In this document: positions 37,357-44,920 of the stretch, piece after piece
How positions within the stretch are numbered: position 1 is the stretch's first letter
Layout: the number at the start of each line of letters is the position of its first letter
DNA from: Rufibacter glacialis
GTDB taxonomy: Bacteria > Bacteroidota > Bacteroidia > Cytophagales > Hymenobacteraceae
Length of the DNA: 64,000 bases
NCBI RefSeq assembly: GCF_008271745.1
Contig: NZ_VKKZ01000025.1
Span: 124,001-188,000 of the forward strand
Direction: 5' to 3'
Notes under the pieces: model-generated
Told to the model about the DNA's origin: nothing
What the model saw: only the letters and a program-made list of their open reading frames with translations
The model's database searches: none
Program-made: the position numbers and the translations under genes

Positions 37357-37695
37357 ATGAATAAAAAGCTTCAACTAGTTTTGTTTAACCTTGGACTTGC
37401 ATTGGCGATTTTCGGAGCTTTATATTGGTTTGGCCAAAAATGGGATAGAGATATTCAAGCAAGAATCGATACAGTCAACAAAGATTACGGTTATGGAAAA
37501 GGAATAATCACCGATTTACACTCATACAAGGGACGTAGTGTTGAAATTAAATACTTCGTTAAAAATAAACAGTTTAAATTTTCTGGAGGCTGGGACAAAA
37601 ATCCCAGTGGACTAGGAGAAGGAGACTCGATAAGGTTTAGATATTCGACAGAAAACCCAGAATTAATAATATCTGAATTAGAAGAAGAGTATTAA
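37357..37695 (+). CDS. cassette 1: membrane-anchored hypothetical protein
   Basis: The 112-residue product has an N-terminal membrane helix (VLFNLGLALAIFGALYWFG) followed by a soluble domain with beta-rich character (GIITDLHSYKGRSVEIKYF). No family is recognised. The gene fills its cassette: 25 bases after the crossover to the start and 24 bases from the stop to the attC. Base composition is low in GC, unlike the flanking chromosome, consistent with acquisition as a cassette. Confidence 0.75.
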   Translation: MNKKLQLVLFNLGLALAIFGALYWFGQKWDRDIQARIDTVNKDYGYGKGIITDLHSYKGRSVEIKYFVKNKQFKFSGGWDKNPSGLGEGDSIRFRYSTENPELIISELEEEY

Positions 37696-37718
37696 TAAAT
37701 CATTAGAAAAATAACTGC

Positions 37719-37787
37719 CCCTAACCACGTGTAAACGTCACCCTTCGGCCGACGGCCTTGCACATCTTTTACACGAGTCCGTTGGGG
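37719..37787 (+). repeat. attC site of cassette 1
   Basis: The site runs from CCCTAAC to GTTGGGG, with GTGTAAA/TTTACAC L boxes and a CGGCCGACGGCC centre. TGCCCCTAAC matches the start of its own cassette in reverse complement. Confidence 0.88.
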
Positions 37788-37803
37788 TTAATTAAAAATA
37801 TAA

Positions 37804-38169
37804 ATGTTCGGACTATTTAATAAAAGAACTTATAAAACAGAATTCACAGAAGAAAATAAAGAGAAGTTCAACGACCTGTTGACAGAAATTTATGTAATCC
37901 TTCGTGATTCAGCATATACATCTCAGGCGAACTGGATAAAAGAAATATTGTTCGCGGTTCAAAAAGAGAACCCCGATTTATTTAAGCAAAAAGTAATTTC
38001 TGCAGGACTACTTGGCGGTGCTGGTTCTGTAGTGGACGTTTGGATTGAAGAAGAAGAGAAAAGGAACAGATTAGATTCTTTAATTAACGACTTCTTTGAA
38101 TTGACTTTTAAATCGGGATTGACACACAGTGCTTTAAAAGCAAGAATGACTAGAATAATAAAAAAATAA
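37804..38169 (+). CDS. cassette 2: hypothetical protein
   Basis: The 121-residue product is soluble and mostly helical (FTEENKEKFNDLLTEIY, RDSAYTSQANWIKEILFAV) with a Gly-rich turn GLLGGAGSVVDVWIEE. I do not recognise a family with confidence; some small proteins seen near contact-dependent or polymorphic toxin loci look similar. The gene spans the cassette from 23 bases after the crossover to 4 bases before the attC. Confidence 0.75.
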   Translation: MFGLFNKRTYKTEFTEENKEKFNDLLTEIYVILRDSAYTSQANWIKEILFAVQKENPDLFKQKVISAGLLGGAGSVVDVWIEEEEKRNRLDSLINDFFELTFKSGLTHSALKARMTRIIKK

Positions 38170-38173
38170 CTAA

Positions 38174-38242
38174 CCCCAACATTGTGTAAAAGTCATGCTA
38201 CGGCCGACGGCCTTGCACATCTTTTACACGAGTCCGTTACCC
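38174..38242 (+). repeat. attC site of cassette 2
   Basis: CCCCAAC to GTTACCC, with the same centre and right half as the previous site. TAACCCCAAC is the reverse complement of its own cassette's first bases GTTGGGGTTA. Confidence 0.88.
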
Positions 38243-38331
38243 GCAATTGAGAAAAATTAAAATATTAACGTTTGTAAAGAATATTTCTGTTAGATAAAAA
38301 AAATATAATTAGTAAGGTCGTGGAATATATA

Positions 38332-38619
38332 ATGAACTCTCAAAAGTTATTAATCGGGATAATTATACACTTCTTTTTCTATTTATTTTATTATTGGTTA
38401 TTAAAATCAAGCAATCAGCCAACTATATTCCATAACTTTATTTTTGAAAACCCAAACTTTGCAAGGATTATCCATATTGGATTAGCACTTTGTATGCTGT
38501 ATTTAAATAGGTTTATAAATTTATTTTTTTTACAATTACTACTAATTTTGATTATAGTATACGTTTTTTTTCATGGATTTATTAGTACTTTTTATTTTAA
38601 TTTTAACTATGATTTATAG
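38332..38619 (+). CDS. cassette 3: small membrane protein
   Basis: The 95-residue product is very hydrophobic, with about three membrane segments (IGIIIHFFFYLFYYWLL; IIHIGLALCMLYLNRF; LLLILIIVYVFFHGF). No family is recognised. The ATG at 38332 is preferred over a GTG four codons upstream. It is followed by 249 bases of apparently non-coding cassette DNA, so the cassette may contain a decayed second gene. GC content is the lowest in the array. Confidence 0.6.
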   Translation: MNSQKLLIGIIIHFFFYLFYYWLLKSSNQPTIFHNFIFENPNFARIIHIGLALCMLYLNRFINLFFLQLLLILIIVYVFFHGFISTFYFNFNYDL

Positions 38620-38868
38620 TGAGATTTTCAACTGGCATATCGGGAAATCTAAACCAATTATTGCCTTAAAGCCGTAATATTATCTAGCTGTTTTCCGCAA
38701 TTGAAAAATAAAAATCTAAAGTCACAGCTGAAATAATAATCGGCTGGAGCAGCAAAAAACTGGAAATACGGAAAATAGAATTGCGTTTCCGGCATGTTTA
38801 CCTGAAAACGTAGCAAAAACAAGATTTAGATAAAACGGCTATAGAAGCAGAAGCAAAGAAACAACAGC
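38620..38868. other. non-coding remainder of cassette 3
   Basis: No open frame of note lies between the membrane protein gene and the attC. It could be a decayed gene or an untranslated region. Confidence 0.4.
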
Positions 38869-38936
38869 GGGTAACATGGTATAAACATCATGCCACGGCC
38901 GACGGCCTAGCACGTTTTTTATACTAACCGTTGTAT
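38869..38936 (+). repeat. attC site of cassette 3
   Basis: GGGTAAC to GTTGTAT. The L boxes are GGTATAAA/TTTATACT and the centre is CGGCCGACGGCC. GCGGGTAAC is the exact reverse complement of the cassette start GTTACCCGC. Confidence 0.88.
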
Positions 38937-38983
38937 GGTATTATTAACCAATTAAGATTATATTCTTAAAATTAAACCCCCTA

Positions 38984-39649
38984 ATGAATCATAATATCCT
39001 TCGAGTAAGTTCAGAACCCAAAGTAATTGGTGTTAACAATGGGATTTATCAAATCGAACTTGACAAGTCCTGTTTTTCTGACTACAAAGAACTTGAAAGA
39101 TTTAAACTAGGATTTCCAGAAGACAGTACAATTGACCTCAACTATCCACAGCCACTGATATATAAAGTTCTAAAGAAGGCTAAACTTACTGACTTCATGG
39201 GGTATTCACAGTACCTTAAAGGAGTTCCCTTTGTTTTATCAGGAAAGGCCGTAAACGTTTTCAAGGAGTTTTCCTTAAAAGAGCATTCATTAATTGAAAT
39301 CACATTAAGGGAAAATCAAGACGTCTGTTACTACCTCTTTAGGTATCCTTTTACAGAGAACAGCAAGATAAATTTTGAGGAGTCCGTGTTTTACACGCAA
39401 ATACCAGGTCAAGACAAGGTCTACCACAAAATCCATGACGAAGATGAGTTTAGGGCTTTCTGGAAGCAGAACGCACTTTGGAAGGCTGAGAAGTTTGTGC
39501 TTGATGAAGCTGAAGCGAAATATGATTGCATAAGATTACGGATAGGTGGAGTTTTCATATCAGAAAGGCTTCAGAAAGCAATAGAGACAAGCAATTTAAT
39601 CGGACAAAATATCCCAAGAACTAATGCACCTTTTATAACATTTAGTTAA
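38984..39649 (+). CDS. cassette 4: Imm11/DUF1629-like protein
   Basis: The 221-residue soluble protein ends FISERLQKAIETSNLIGQNI, which resembles the C-terminus of the DUF1629/Imm11 immunity-protein family (SerlKeai...ltG). The middle contains FRAFWKQNALWKAEKFVLDE, also in keeping with that fold. Immunity proteins of this family neutralise polymorphic toxins delivered by contact. No toxin gene is in the cassette, so it could be an orphan immunity gene, a common type of integron cargo. The assignment is tentative. Confidence 0.65.
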   Translation: MNHNILRVSSEPKVIGVNNGIYQIELDKSCFSDYKELERFKLGFPEDSTIDLNYPQPLIYKVLKKAKLTDFMGYSQYLKGVPFVLSGKAVNVFKEFSLKEHSLIEITLRENQDVCYYLFRYPFTENSKINFEESVFYTQIPGQDKVYHKIHDEDEFRAFWKQNALWKAEKFVLDEAEAKYDCIRLRIGGVFISERLQKAIETSNLIGQNIPRTNAPFITFS

Positions 39650-39702
39650 TAATAGTAAGGCTGAATGTTTTCTAGGCTAATCATTGAGATAAGAATAACA
39701 CC

Positions 39703-39770
39703 ATACAACAACAGCTAAACGTCATCATCGGCCGGCGGCCTCGCCCGTCGTTTAGCCAAGAACGTTGTAT
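39703..39770 (+). repeat. attC site of cassette 4
   Basis: ATACAAC to GTTGTAT, with L boxes GCTAAACG/CGTTTAGC and a variant centre CGGCCGGCGGCC. ACCATACAAC is the exact reverse complement of the cassette start GTTGTATGGT. Confidence 0.88.
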
Positions 39771-39782
39771 GCAAGCTTAAAA

Positions 39783-40325
39783 ATGGAAGAATCTGCAAGA
39801 AAGGTAAAATCGAATATTTTTGAGACGGCTCTTGCAGTTTTGGTTCTGTTTGCCATCATCTTCTCAATAATCGACTTCATTGATACAGGAAGCCCGAATA
39901 CACGGATAGGCAATCCGTTTGCTGAATACTACTCAAATCCAGGAATAAAAAGAATCTTGACTCTCAAGTTTATTTCCTATTGTAGCTTTCTGGTATTCTT
40001 TATACTTCTATGTTTTGACAAGTACAGAAAGAAAATTACCGTTCTAATAACCTACTTGGCATCAGCTCTTACAATTGCGACATTGCAATGGTATGAATTA
40101 TATTATGGTTCAACCTTTTATTATGGGGAAGTAAGAGACAAGCAAGGTTTGGGGTTTCCTGTTCTCAGCACGTTCATGGTTACTCTAATAATTTGGAAAA
40201 TAAATTACTCCAAAAGCAGAGATAAAGATTTAACTATAAAGCTCATATTGACAGGAATTTTGAACTTTGGTTTGTACCAGTTCTACGGACAGGTTTACGA
40301 ATCATGGAATTTATCGCAATCGTAA
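39783..40325 (+). CDS. cassette 5: multi-pass membrane protein
   Basis: The 180-residue product has about five hydrophobic segments (ETALAVLVLFAIIFSIIDF; ISYCSFLVFFILLCF; VLITYLASALTIATLQW; LSTFMVTLIIWKI; LILTGILNFGLYQFY). No family or active-site motif is recognised. The start is the ATG at 39783, 19 bases after the crossover; a TTG at the crossover itself would also be in frame. The stop is 13 bases before the attC. Confidence 0.7.
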   Translation: MEESARKVKSNIFETALAVLVLFAIIFSIIDFIDTGSPNTRIGNPFAEYYSNPGIKRILTLKFISYCSFLVFFILLCFDKYRKKITVLITYLASALTIATLQWYELYYGSTFYYGEVRDKQGLGFPVLSTFMVTLIIWKINYSKSRDKDLTIKLILTGILNFGLYQFYGQVYESWNLSQS

Positions 40326-40337
40326 AAAAAAGCCTAC

Positions 40338-40406
40338 AAACAACATTGTATAAAAATCATGCTACGGCCGACGGCCTCACCCGTCGTTTAGCCCAGAACG
40401 TTAGCA
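40338..40406 (+). repeat. attC site of cassette 5 (mosaic)
   Basis: AAACAAC to GTTAGCA. The left half (ATTGTATAAAAATCATGCTACGG in two parts) resembles the sites of cassettes 2 and 3, while the right half (CGTCGTTTAGCCCAGAAC) resembles that of cassette 4. The L boxes therefore pair poorly, and the left end does not match its own cassette start well. Confidence 0.8.
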
Positions 40407-40454
40407 ACAGTTTAAAAACGAACCTACAAATCATCACCTACAGAAATCCAGATA

Positions 40455-40979
40455 ATGAACAAACTAAATATTCAAACAGAACGGCTTAAAATTCGGCACA
40501 TCGATTTAGCAGACCTTTCTGACTTTCATCTATATCGCTCAAACCCAAAAATTACAAAATACCAAGGTTTCGATGTGATGACAATTGAGCAAGCTCAGGA
40601 GTTTATTAAGGACAATTCTACAAAGCATTTTGGAAAAGCTGGAGAATGGGTACAATATGGAATTGAAAATAGTGAAACAAGCCAACTTATTGGCGATTGT
40701 GCCATCAAACTCGATTCCTATGATACAAGAATTGCAGAAATTGGTATTACTATTTCACACCTTGAACAGAAAAAGGGTTATGCGAAAGAAGTGATGCTTA
40801 GTGTTTTGAGTCTTCTTTTTGACAAAAAAGAAATACACAGGGTAGTTGAAATTGTAGACGCTGAAAATATTGCTTCGATTAATCTATTGAAAAGCATAGG
40901 GTTTAGGCAGGAAGGACATTTCATAGAAAACATTTTTTCAAAGGAAAATGGGGAAGCGAGTTCCAGTATGCCATGTTGA
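40455..40979 (+). CDS. cassette 6: GNAT (RimJ-like) acetyltransferase, frameshifted 3' end
   Basis: The 174-residue product is a RimJ/RimL-type N-acetyltransferase: ERLKIRHIDLADLSDF at the start, ISHLEQKKGYAKEVMLSVL (acetyl-CoA loop) and NIASINLLKSIGFRQEGHF. The final 14 residues are out of pattern. Beyond a run of six T at 40933-40938, the +1 frame reads KGKWGSEFQYAMLRREWEE to a stop at 41009-41011, which is the typical ending of this family (FFKGKWGSEFQYAML). One T appears to be missing. The catalytic core is intact, so activity may survive. Confidence 0.85.
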   Translation: MNKLNIQTERLKIRHIDLADLSDFHLYRSNPKITKYQGFDVMTIEQAQEFIKDNSTKHFGKAGEWVQYGIENSETSQLIGDCAIKLDSYDTRIAEIGITISHLEQKKGYAKEVMLSVLSLLFDKKEIHRVVEIVDAENIASINLLKSIGFRQEGHFIENIFSKENGEASSSMPC

Positions 40980-41051
40980 GACGGGAGTGGGAAGAGACCA
41001 AGATTGGGTAGAACAGAAGCATGGAACTCACACCTAGATAAGAACAACAGC

Positions 41052-41120
41052 AGCTAACAGCAACTAAACGTTAGTCTTCGGCCGACGGCCTTGTGCGTCG
41101 TTTATACGAGACCGTTAGAA
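41052..41120 (+). repeat. attC site of cassette 6
   Basis: AGCTAAC to GTTAGAA, with L boxes ACTAAACG/CGTTTATA and the usual centre CGGCCGACGGCC. It only partly matches its own cassette start (GTTAGCAACAG). Confidence 0.85.
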
Positions 41121-41234
41121 GGCATTTGAATTGACAGCTTTAACATACTCAGGCTTAAATGTTCATGTAACTTTTGACGCAAATAACATATTTTTTACCG
41201 TGATTACACCTTATATTATTTTATTGTTTAGCAG

Positions 41235-41242
41235 TACGTTTG
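41235..41242 (+). promoter_or_regulatory. -7-like element TACGTTTG inside cassette 7
   Basis: The octamer matches TAnnTTTG exactly and lies 25 bases before the VOC gene ATG, but I see no -33 TTTG at the proper distance. The cassette may carry its own promoter. Confidence 0.35.
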
Positions 41243-41267
41243 GACCCTAAAGACCCATTTAATACTT

Positions 41268-41693
41268 ATGGCACTAATCAACCCTCACATTAACTTCAAC
41301 GGAAATGCTGAAGAAGCATTCAATTTTTACAAATCAGTATTTGGCGGAGAGTTCGTAAAGATTTTGCGCTTCAAAGATATTTCAAATCCCGAATATCCAG
41401 TAACTAAAAATGAGGCAAATAAGGTTATGCACATTGCTTTGCCAATTGGCAAAAACGTTTTAATTGGCAATGATGTCCCCGAATTTATGGGAAAAGTTAA
41501 TGAAAATGAAAACAGGTCTAAAATATCTATAAGTGCGGAAAGCCGTGAAGAAGCTGAAAAATTATTTAATGGACTTTCTGCAGGTGGGAGTATAGAAGTT
41601 CCCATTGGAGACAACCCTGAAGGTGCATGCTTTGGAATGTTTAGAGACAAATTCGGTATCGAATGGATAGTGGATTTTGATTCAAAGTACTAG
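41268..41693 (+). CDS. cassette 7: VOC-family (PhnB-like) protein
   Basis: The 141-residue product belongs to the glyoxalase/vicinal oxygen chelate superfamily, PhnB-like group: INPHINFNGNAEEAFNFYKSVFGG at the start (in parts), VMHIALPIGKNVLIGND in the middle, and GMFRDKFGIEWIVDF at the end. The paired beta-alpha-beta-beta-beta modules usually bind a metal; the substrate is unknown. The gene has a long leader of 147 bases from the crossover with a -7-like octamer, so it may be expressed independently. Confidence 0.9.
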   Translation: MALINPHINFNGNAEEAFNFYKSVFGGEFVKILRFKDISNPEYPVTKNEANKVMHIALPIGKNVLIGNDVPEFMGKVNENENRSKISISAESREEAEKLFNGLSAGGSIEVPIGDNPEGACFGMFRDKFGIEWIVDFDSKY

Positions 41694-41716
41694 AGAAAAT
41701 ATAAAAAGCACCGAAC

Positions 41717-41840
41717 GCCTAACAATGGCTAAAAGGCAGCTGGGGTTACTCCAGGCCGACATTCCATAGCAATCTGCAAGCAGTCATCCAGTCAACAAGT
41801 CCTGCGGACTGTCGCCCCAGCCGACCGTAAAGACCACTTC
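41717..41840 (+). repeat. atypical or decayed attC site of cassette 7
   Basis: It begins with a perfect GCCTAAC box and contains GCTGGGG (about 41739) complementary to CCCCAGC (about 41815), enclosing a long arm of about 70 bases. No clear GTTRRRY follows; the nearest candidate is CGTAAAGAC. The size (about 120 bp) resembles the long attC classes rather than the 68-69 bp sites before it. Confidence 0.5.
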
Positions 41841-42006
41841 ATTGCATTTAGGATGAAACGTCACAAAAAAAAGTTAATTGAGAGGTACTAACAGGTCTTG
41901 AGTCATAAAGGTCAAATAAATACCAGCACAGTATCGCCATCACAGCTTATTGGTGAGCCATCTAAATGACCTTAAATAATCGGGTTTTTTCACTTAAAAT
42001 AATTTT

Positions 42007-43080
42007 ATGTTTAAAGTACATAATACCCTTTTGTTATTGGTGACTTGCTCGGTGGTGATGTGGGCATGCTCAAACAACCGTATGAGCAGAATTAAGAATA
42101 CAGTCTCCGCTGCTGTGGTAGATGAAAAATCTAACAGGAAAGCCATTGCCCAGGCAGCCATCTACACGGAGTGGTTTTTTACAGGGCAGGTGGATAGCCT
42201 GTGGCATTCAGTAAGTGAGAAAGGGCGTAAACGTTTCCCAAATACTGAAAGCATTTCCACCCTCCGGCAACGGGTTATTCCGGTAATCACAGGCTTCGAA
42301 AAAGTGCTCAGCGACAGCGTCGTGCAAAATGATACGCTCGTAAGCGTTTGGCGCTATGGTATCAATAAAGGAGATGGAGTGATCTACTATGTAAAATGGA
42401 GCTTGACTCCAAATGATCATCGCATAGTTGGCTTTTCTGCTTCTGATGCTGGGCGAGTGGCAGTAAACCCAAAGAAAAATTACAAGGTACGAACGAAGCT
42501 GCAGCTACCTGTCAAAGGGGAATGGATCGTCTTTTGGGGTGGCCCCACGGTTAAGCAGAACTACCATGCCGCCTACTCCACGCAACAATTTGCCTTAGAC
42601 CTGATGCCAGCGGCGGACAGTGCAAGAACATGGCAGGCAGCTAAAGGTGAGGCTTTAGCCTTAACCGACTTCGCCTGTTACGGCTCCCCTGTTTTTGCAC
42701 CTGCGGCAGGCAAAGTTGTGGTGGCAATTGACTCTATCCCAGACAACCAGGTAGGTAAGTTTCACCCTACTTCTGAGAAGGGGAATTATCTGATTATTGA
42801 GCATCAGAAGGGGGAATTCTCCTTACTCGGCCATTTAAAACAGAACAGTATTAAAGTGAAGGTCGGGGATGAAGTAAAAGCGGGCGCTGAGGTGGCCCAG
42901 TGTGGGAATAGTGGCCGTACAACTTCGCCACATCTACATTTCGACCTAATTGATAAACCGAATATTGGGCGAGGCACCTTAAGCCTTCCTGCAAAATTCT
43001 ACCATTACAAGGCTGATTCTGTACTTATCAAAATTGGACAGCCCCTTCAATGGCAAAGGATTAAACCTGCCTTTGAATAG
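42007..43080 (+). CDS. M23 peptidase-domain lipoprotein
   Basis: The 357-residue product has a lipoprotein signal ending MWAC (Cys at residue 21). Residues about 45-150 form a DUF3887-like domain. The C-terminal M23 (LytM) peptidase domain runs from about 215 to 335, with AAYSTQQFALDLM, SPVFAPAAGKVVVA, YLIIEHQKGEFSLLGHL and the zinc motif SPHLHFDL. It probably cleaves peptide crosslinks in peptidoglycan, or acts as a cell-wall binding regulator. GC content is intermediate between the cassettes and the backbone. Confidence 0.88.
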   Translation: MFKVHNTLLLLVTCSVVMWACSNNRMSRIKNTVSAAVVDEKSNRKAIAQAAIYTEWFFTGQVDSLWHSVSEKGRKRFPNTESISTLRQRVIPVITGFEKVLSDSVVQNDTLVSVWRYGINKGDGVIYYVKWSLTPNDHRIVGFSASDAGRVAVNPKKNYKVRTKLQLPVKGEWIVFWGGPTVKQNYHAAYSTQQFALDLMPAADSARTWQAAKGEALALTDFACYGSPVFAPAAGKVVVAIDSIPDNQVGKFHPTSEKGNYLIIEHQKGEFSLLGHLKQNSIKVKVGDEVKAGAEVAQCGNSGRTTSPHLHFDLIDKPNIGRGTLSLPAKFYHYKADSVLIKIGQPLQWQRIKPAFE

Positions 43081-43328
43081 AACTGATGAAATATGGAGTA
43101 AAGTACTTAGAACGTAAGACGTCCATTTTGACTAAAACGACATCTAGAATGCCCAATACTAAATAATCATCCCTTGTCGCTCTGCTCTGGACACGGAGAG
43201 GAAATTATCAGCAAAATAAAATCCGCGAAACCAGAGGAGAGTTTTTTCTACAAGGAACAACAACCCTACTTGCTATAACCCGACTTCAGCCTTATTGGCT
43301 TGCTTTTCATAAACCAGGGCAAAAACAG
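43081..43328. other. intergenic region
   Basis: No supported gene is visible. Short frames here have no coding character. Confidence 0.35.
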
Positions 43329-43436
43329 ATGGACTTTAAAATATTTGATTTGGGTCTGGAGGGTGTTTTCGGGCTCTTTTGGTTACATCAGGCTAAGAAC
43401 AGAAAAGGACAAGAAGTCTTTGTAGAGAAAAACTAG
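43329..43436 (+). CDS. possible small cassette gene
   Basis: A 35-codon frame (MDFKIFDLGLEGVFGLFWLH then QAKNRKGQEVFVEKN) ends at a TAG directly abutting the ACCTAAC box of the attC-like site at 43437. That tight packing is typical of cassettes. The peptide is short and unrecognised, so it may be the end of a decayed gene. Confidence 0.35.
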   Translation: MDFKIFDLGLEGVFGLFWLHQAKNRKGQEVFVEKN

Positions 43437-43503
43437 ACCTAACATCAGCTAAACAGCATCTCGGGCGACTGCCTCCGCCGCCGTTTTGCCAAGTACATTG
43501 TAA
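43437..43503 (+). repeat. decayed attC-like site
   Basis: It starts with a perfect ACCTAAC box. The order of AGCTAAAC, a GCC-rich centre, CGTTTTGCC and AAGTAC matches the cassette 4 site over its whole length. The crossover reads ATTGTAA instead of GTTGTAT, so the essential G is changed and recombination should fail. Confidence 0.6.
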
Positions 43504-43518
43504 AGAATCTCTAACTGA

Positions 43519-44826
43519 ATGAAAAACCTGTGCATCACCTTTTTTCTTATTACTGGGCTATTTATAGGCATCTCTTACAAAATCAAGAATGACTACTTTC
43601 ACTTACCTTACCCAAATGCCATGGAGTATGCATTGGCTTTGCTACTACTGCTATTCACAGCAGTTGCTTTGATTTGGAAGAAGCATCGGCGAGAAAAAAT
43701 GCTTCTTGGCTTGGCATCAGCAGCCACTTTATTGATAGTAGTCAATGGCCTGAACTATTTCCTGGAATGGCATCCGCTCAACCTGTCACTTCCCTTTACA
43801 AAATCCCAGTCTTTTGAAGTCAGCCATGAGCCTTACAACTGGCCGACTGCCACTCCAGTAAGTGCAGGATATAAAGAGGAAGAAATAGAGCAGTACCTTA
43901 AGGAAATTGAGAACTGGGAGAGGCTAAGGGGACTGGTAGTGATCAAAGATGGGAGTTTAGTGGTGGAGAAATATCAGAAAGGCGCTACCAGGTTTAGTGC
44001 GTTCAATGTTCATTCTGTTACCAAGAGCATTACCTCAGCCCTGATGGGCTTATCCATTCAAGAAGGTTATCTGGAATCCGAAGACAATTATGTGATGTCC
44101 TTCTTCCCACAGTACCAGAAGAGCGAACAAGGCCTACATAAAGAGAAATTAACGGTAGCCCATCTGTTGTCCATGCGGGGTGGCTTTACCGGTTGGGATG
44201 GACCACAGAACGTGGAGCAAGTGCTATTGAAGGAAAAAGTTTCTGAAAGTAAACTTGGGCAGGAATTCAACTACTTCACAGGCGCTCAGATGGTTCTTTC
44301 GGCTTTAATCACGAAGGCTTCCAAAACAACTACCAAAGAATTCGCCCAGGAAAAGCTGTTTAAGCCGCTTGGCATCCAATGTGGCTTCTGGCGGAAAGTG
44401 GACGGCTACTATGCCGGCGGAGACGAGACGTATTTCACGGCCAGGGACCTCGCCAGATTCGGAGAGTTGTACCTTAACAAGGGAAAGGTCAATGGGGCAC
44501 AGCTGCTGGATTCTTCATGGGTGGAAAAGAGCTTCACCAATTATACACGTGCAAGTAACGCTTTCCGGACCTTAGATTGCTATCAGGAAGTTGGGTATGG
44601 CTACTCCTGGTGGTTGTTAAACTACAATAATAAAACAGTGTACACCGCGAGAGGGAAAGGGGGCCAATACATCTTGATATTGCCCGAAGAAAAAGTTGTG
44701 GCTGTTATTCTGCAGGAATGGAATCTGCAGAAAGACTTTGGAAAGGAAAATGCCTATTTATGCAAGTTACTTTCTATTTTAACGAAAGGAAATAAAAGGA
44801 CTTCTTACCAAATGGCACATAAGTAA
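43519..44826 (+). CDS. membrane-anchored serine hydrolase (class C beta-lactamase fold)
   Basis: The 435-residue product has three N-terminal membrane segments (about 4-20, 35-53 and 62-82) and then a beta-lactamase/DD-peptidase-like domain. The nucleophile motif is Ser166-Val-Thr-Lys169 (HSVTKS). FNYFTGAQMVLSAL holds the second motif (YFT for YxN), and ARGKGGQYI near residue 377 the third. The substrate could be a cell-wall peptide, an ester or a D-amino acid amide. True beta-lactamase activity is not implied. The outer-face domain is expected in the periplasm. Confidence 0.88.
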   Translation: MKNLCITFFLITGLFIGISYKIKNDYFHLPYPNAMEYALALLLLLFTAVALIWKKHRREKMLLGLASAATLLIVVNGLNYFLEWHPLNLSLPFTKSQSFEVSHEPYNWPTATPVSAGYKEEEIEQYLKEIENWERLRGLVVIKDGSLVVEKYQKGATRFSAFNVHSVTKSITSALMGLSIQEGYLESEDNYVMSFFPQYQKSEQGLHKEKLTVAHLLSMRGGFTGWDGPQNVEQVLLKEKVSESKLGQEFNYFTGAQMVLSALITKASKTTTKEFAQEKLFKPLGIQCGFWRKVDGYYAGGDETYFTARDLARFGELYLNKGKVNGAQLLDSSWVEKSFTNYTRASNAFRTLDCYQEVGYGYSWWLLNYNNKTVYTARGKGGQYILILPEEKVVAVILQEWNLQKDFGKENAYLCKLLSILTKGNKRTSYQMAHK

Positions 44827-44920
44827 AGCTGTGGCTACCCCTCGCTCTCCTCATGTACCAGGCCTTTACTATTCCTTTTGAAGCAACACTCAACCCAGGC
44901 AAATCATAAATCTGAAATTT

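Larger units (their letters stand above)
37264..41840 (+). mobile_element. integron cassette array without integrase (CALIN)
   Basis: Seven one-gene cassettes, all on the plus strand, are separated by attC sites ending in GTTRRRY-like crossover points at 37332, 37781, 38236, 38930, 39764, 40400 and 41114. For cassettes 1-4 the first 9-10 bases are the exact reverse complement of the beginning of the same cassette's attC (for example GTTAGGGGCA with TGCCCCTAAC), as cassette circularisation requires. The DNA is visibly more AT-rich than the backbone. No tyrosine recombinase gene occurs in the window, so mobility would need an integrase elsewhere. Confidence 0.88.

Noticed and set aside
37719-41120. 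Regularly spaced similar repeats that might be taken for a CRISPR array
   Set aside because: The spacing is 400-800 bases with genes between, and the repeats have attC boxes and imperfect stems; no cas genes are present.
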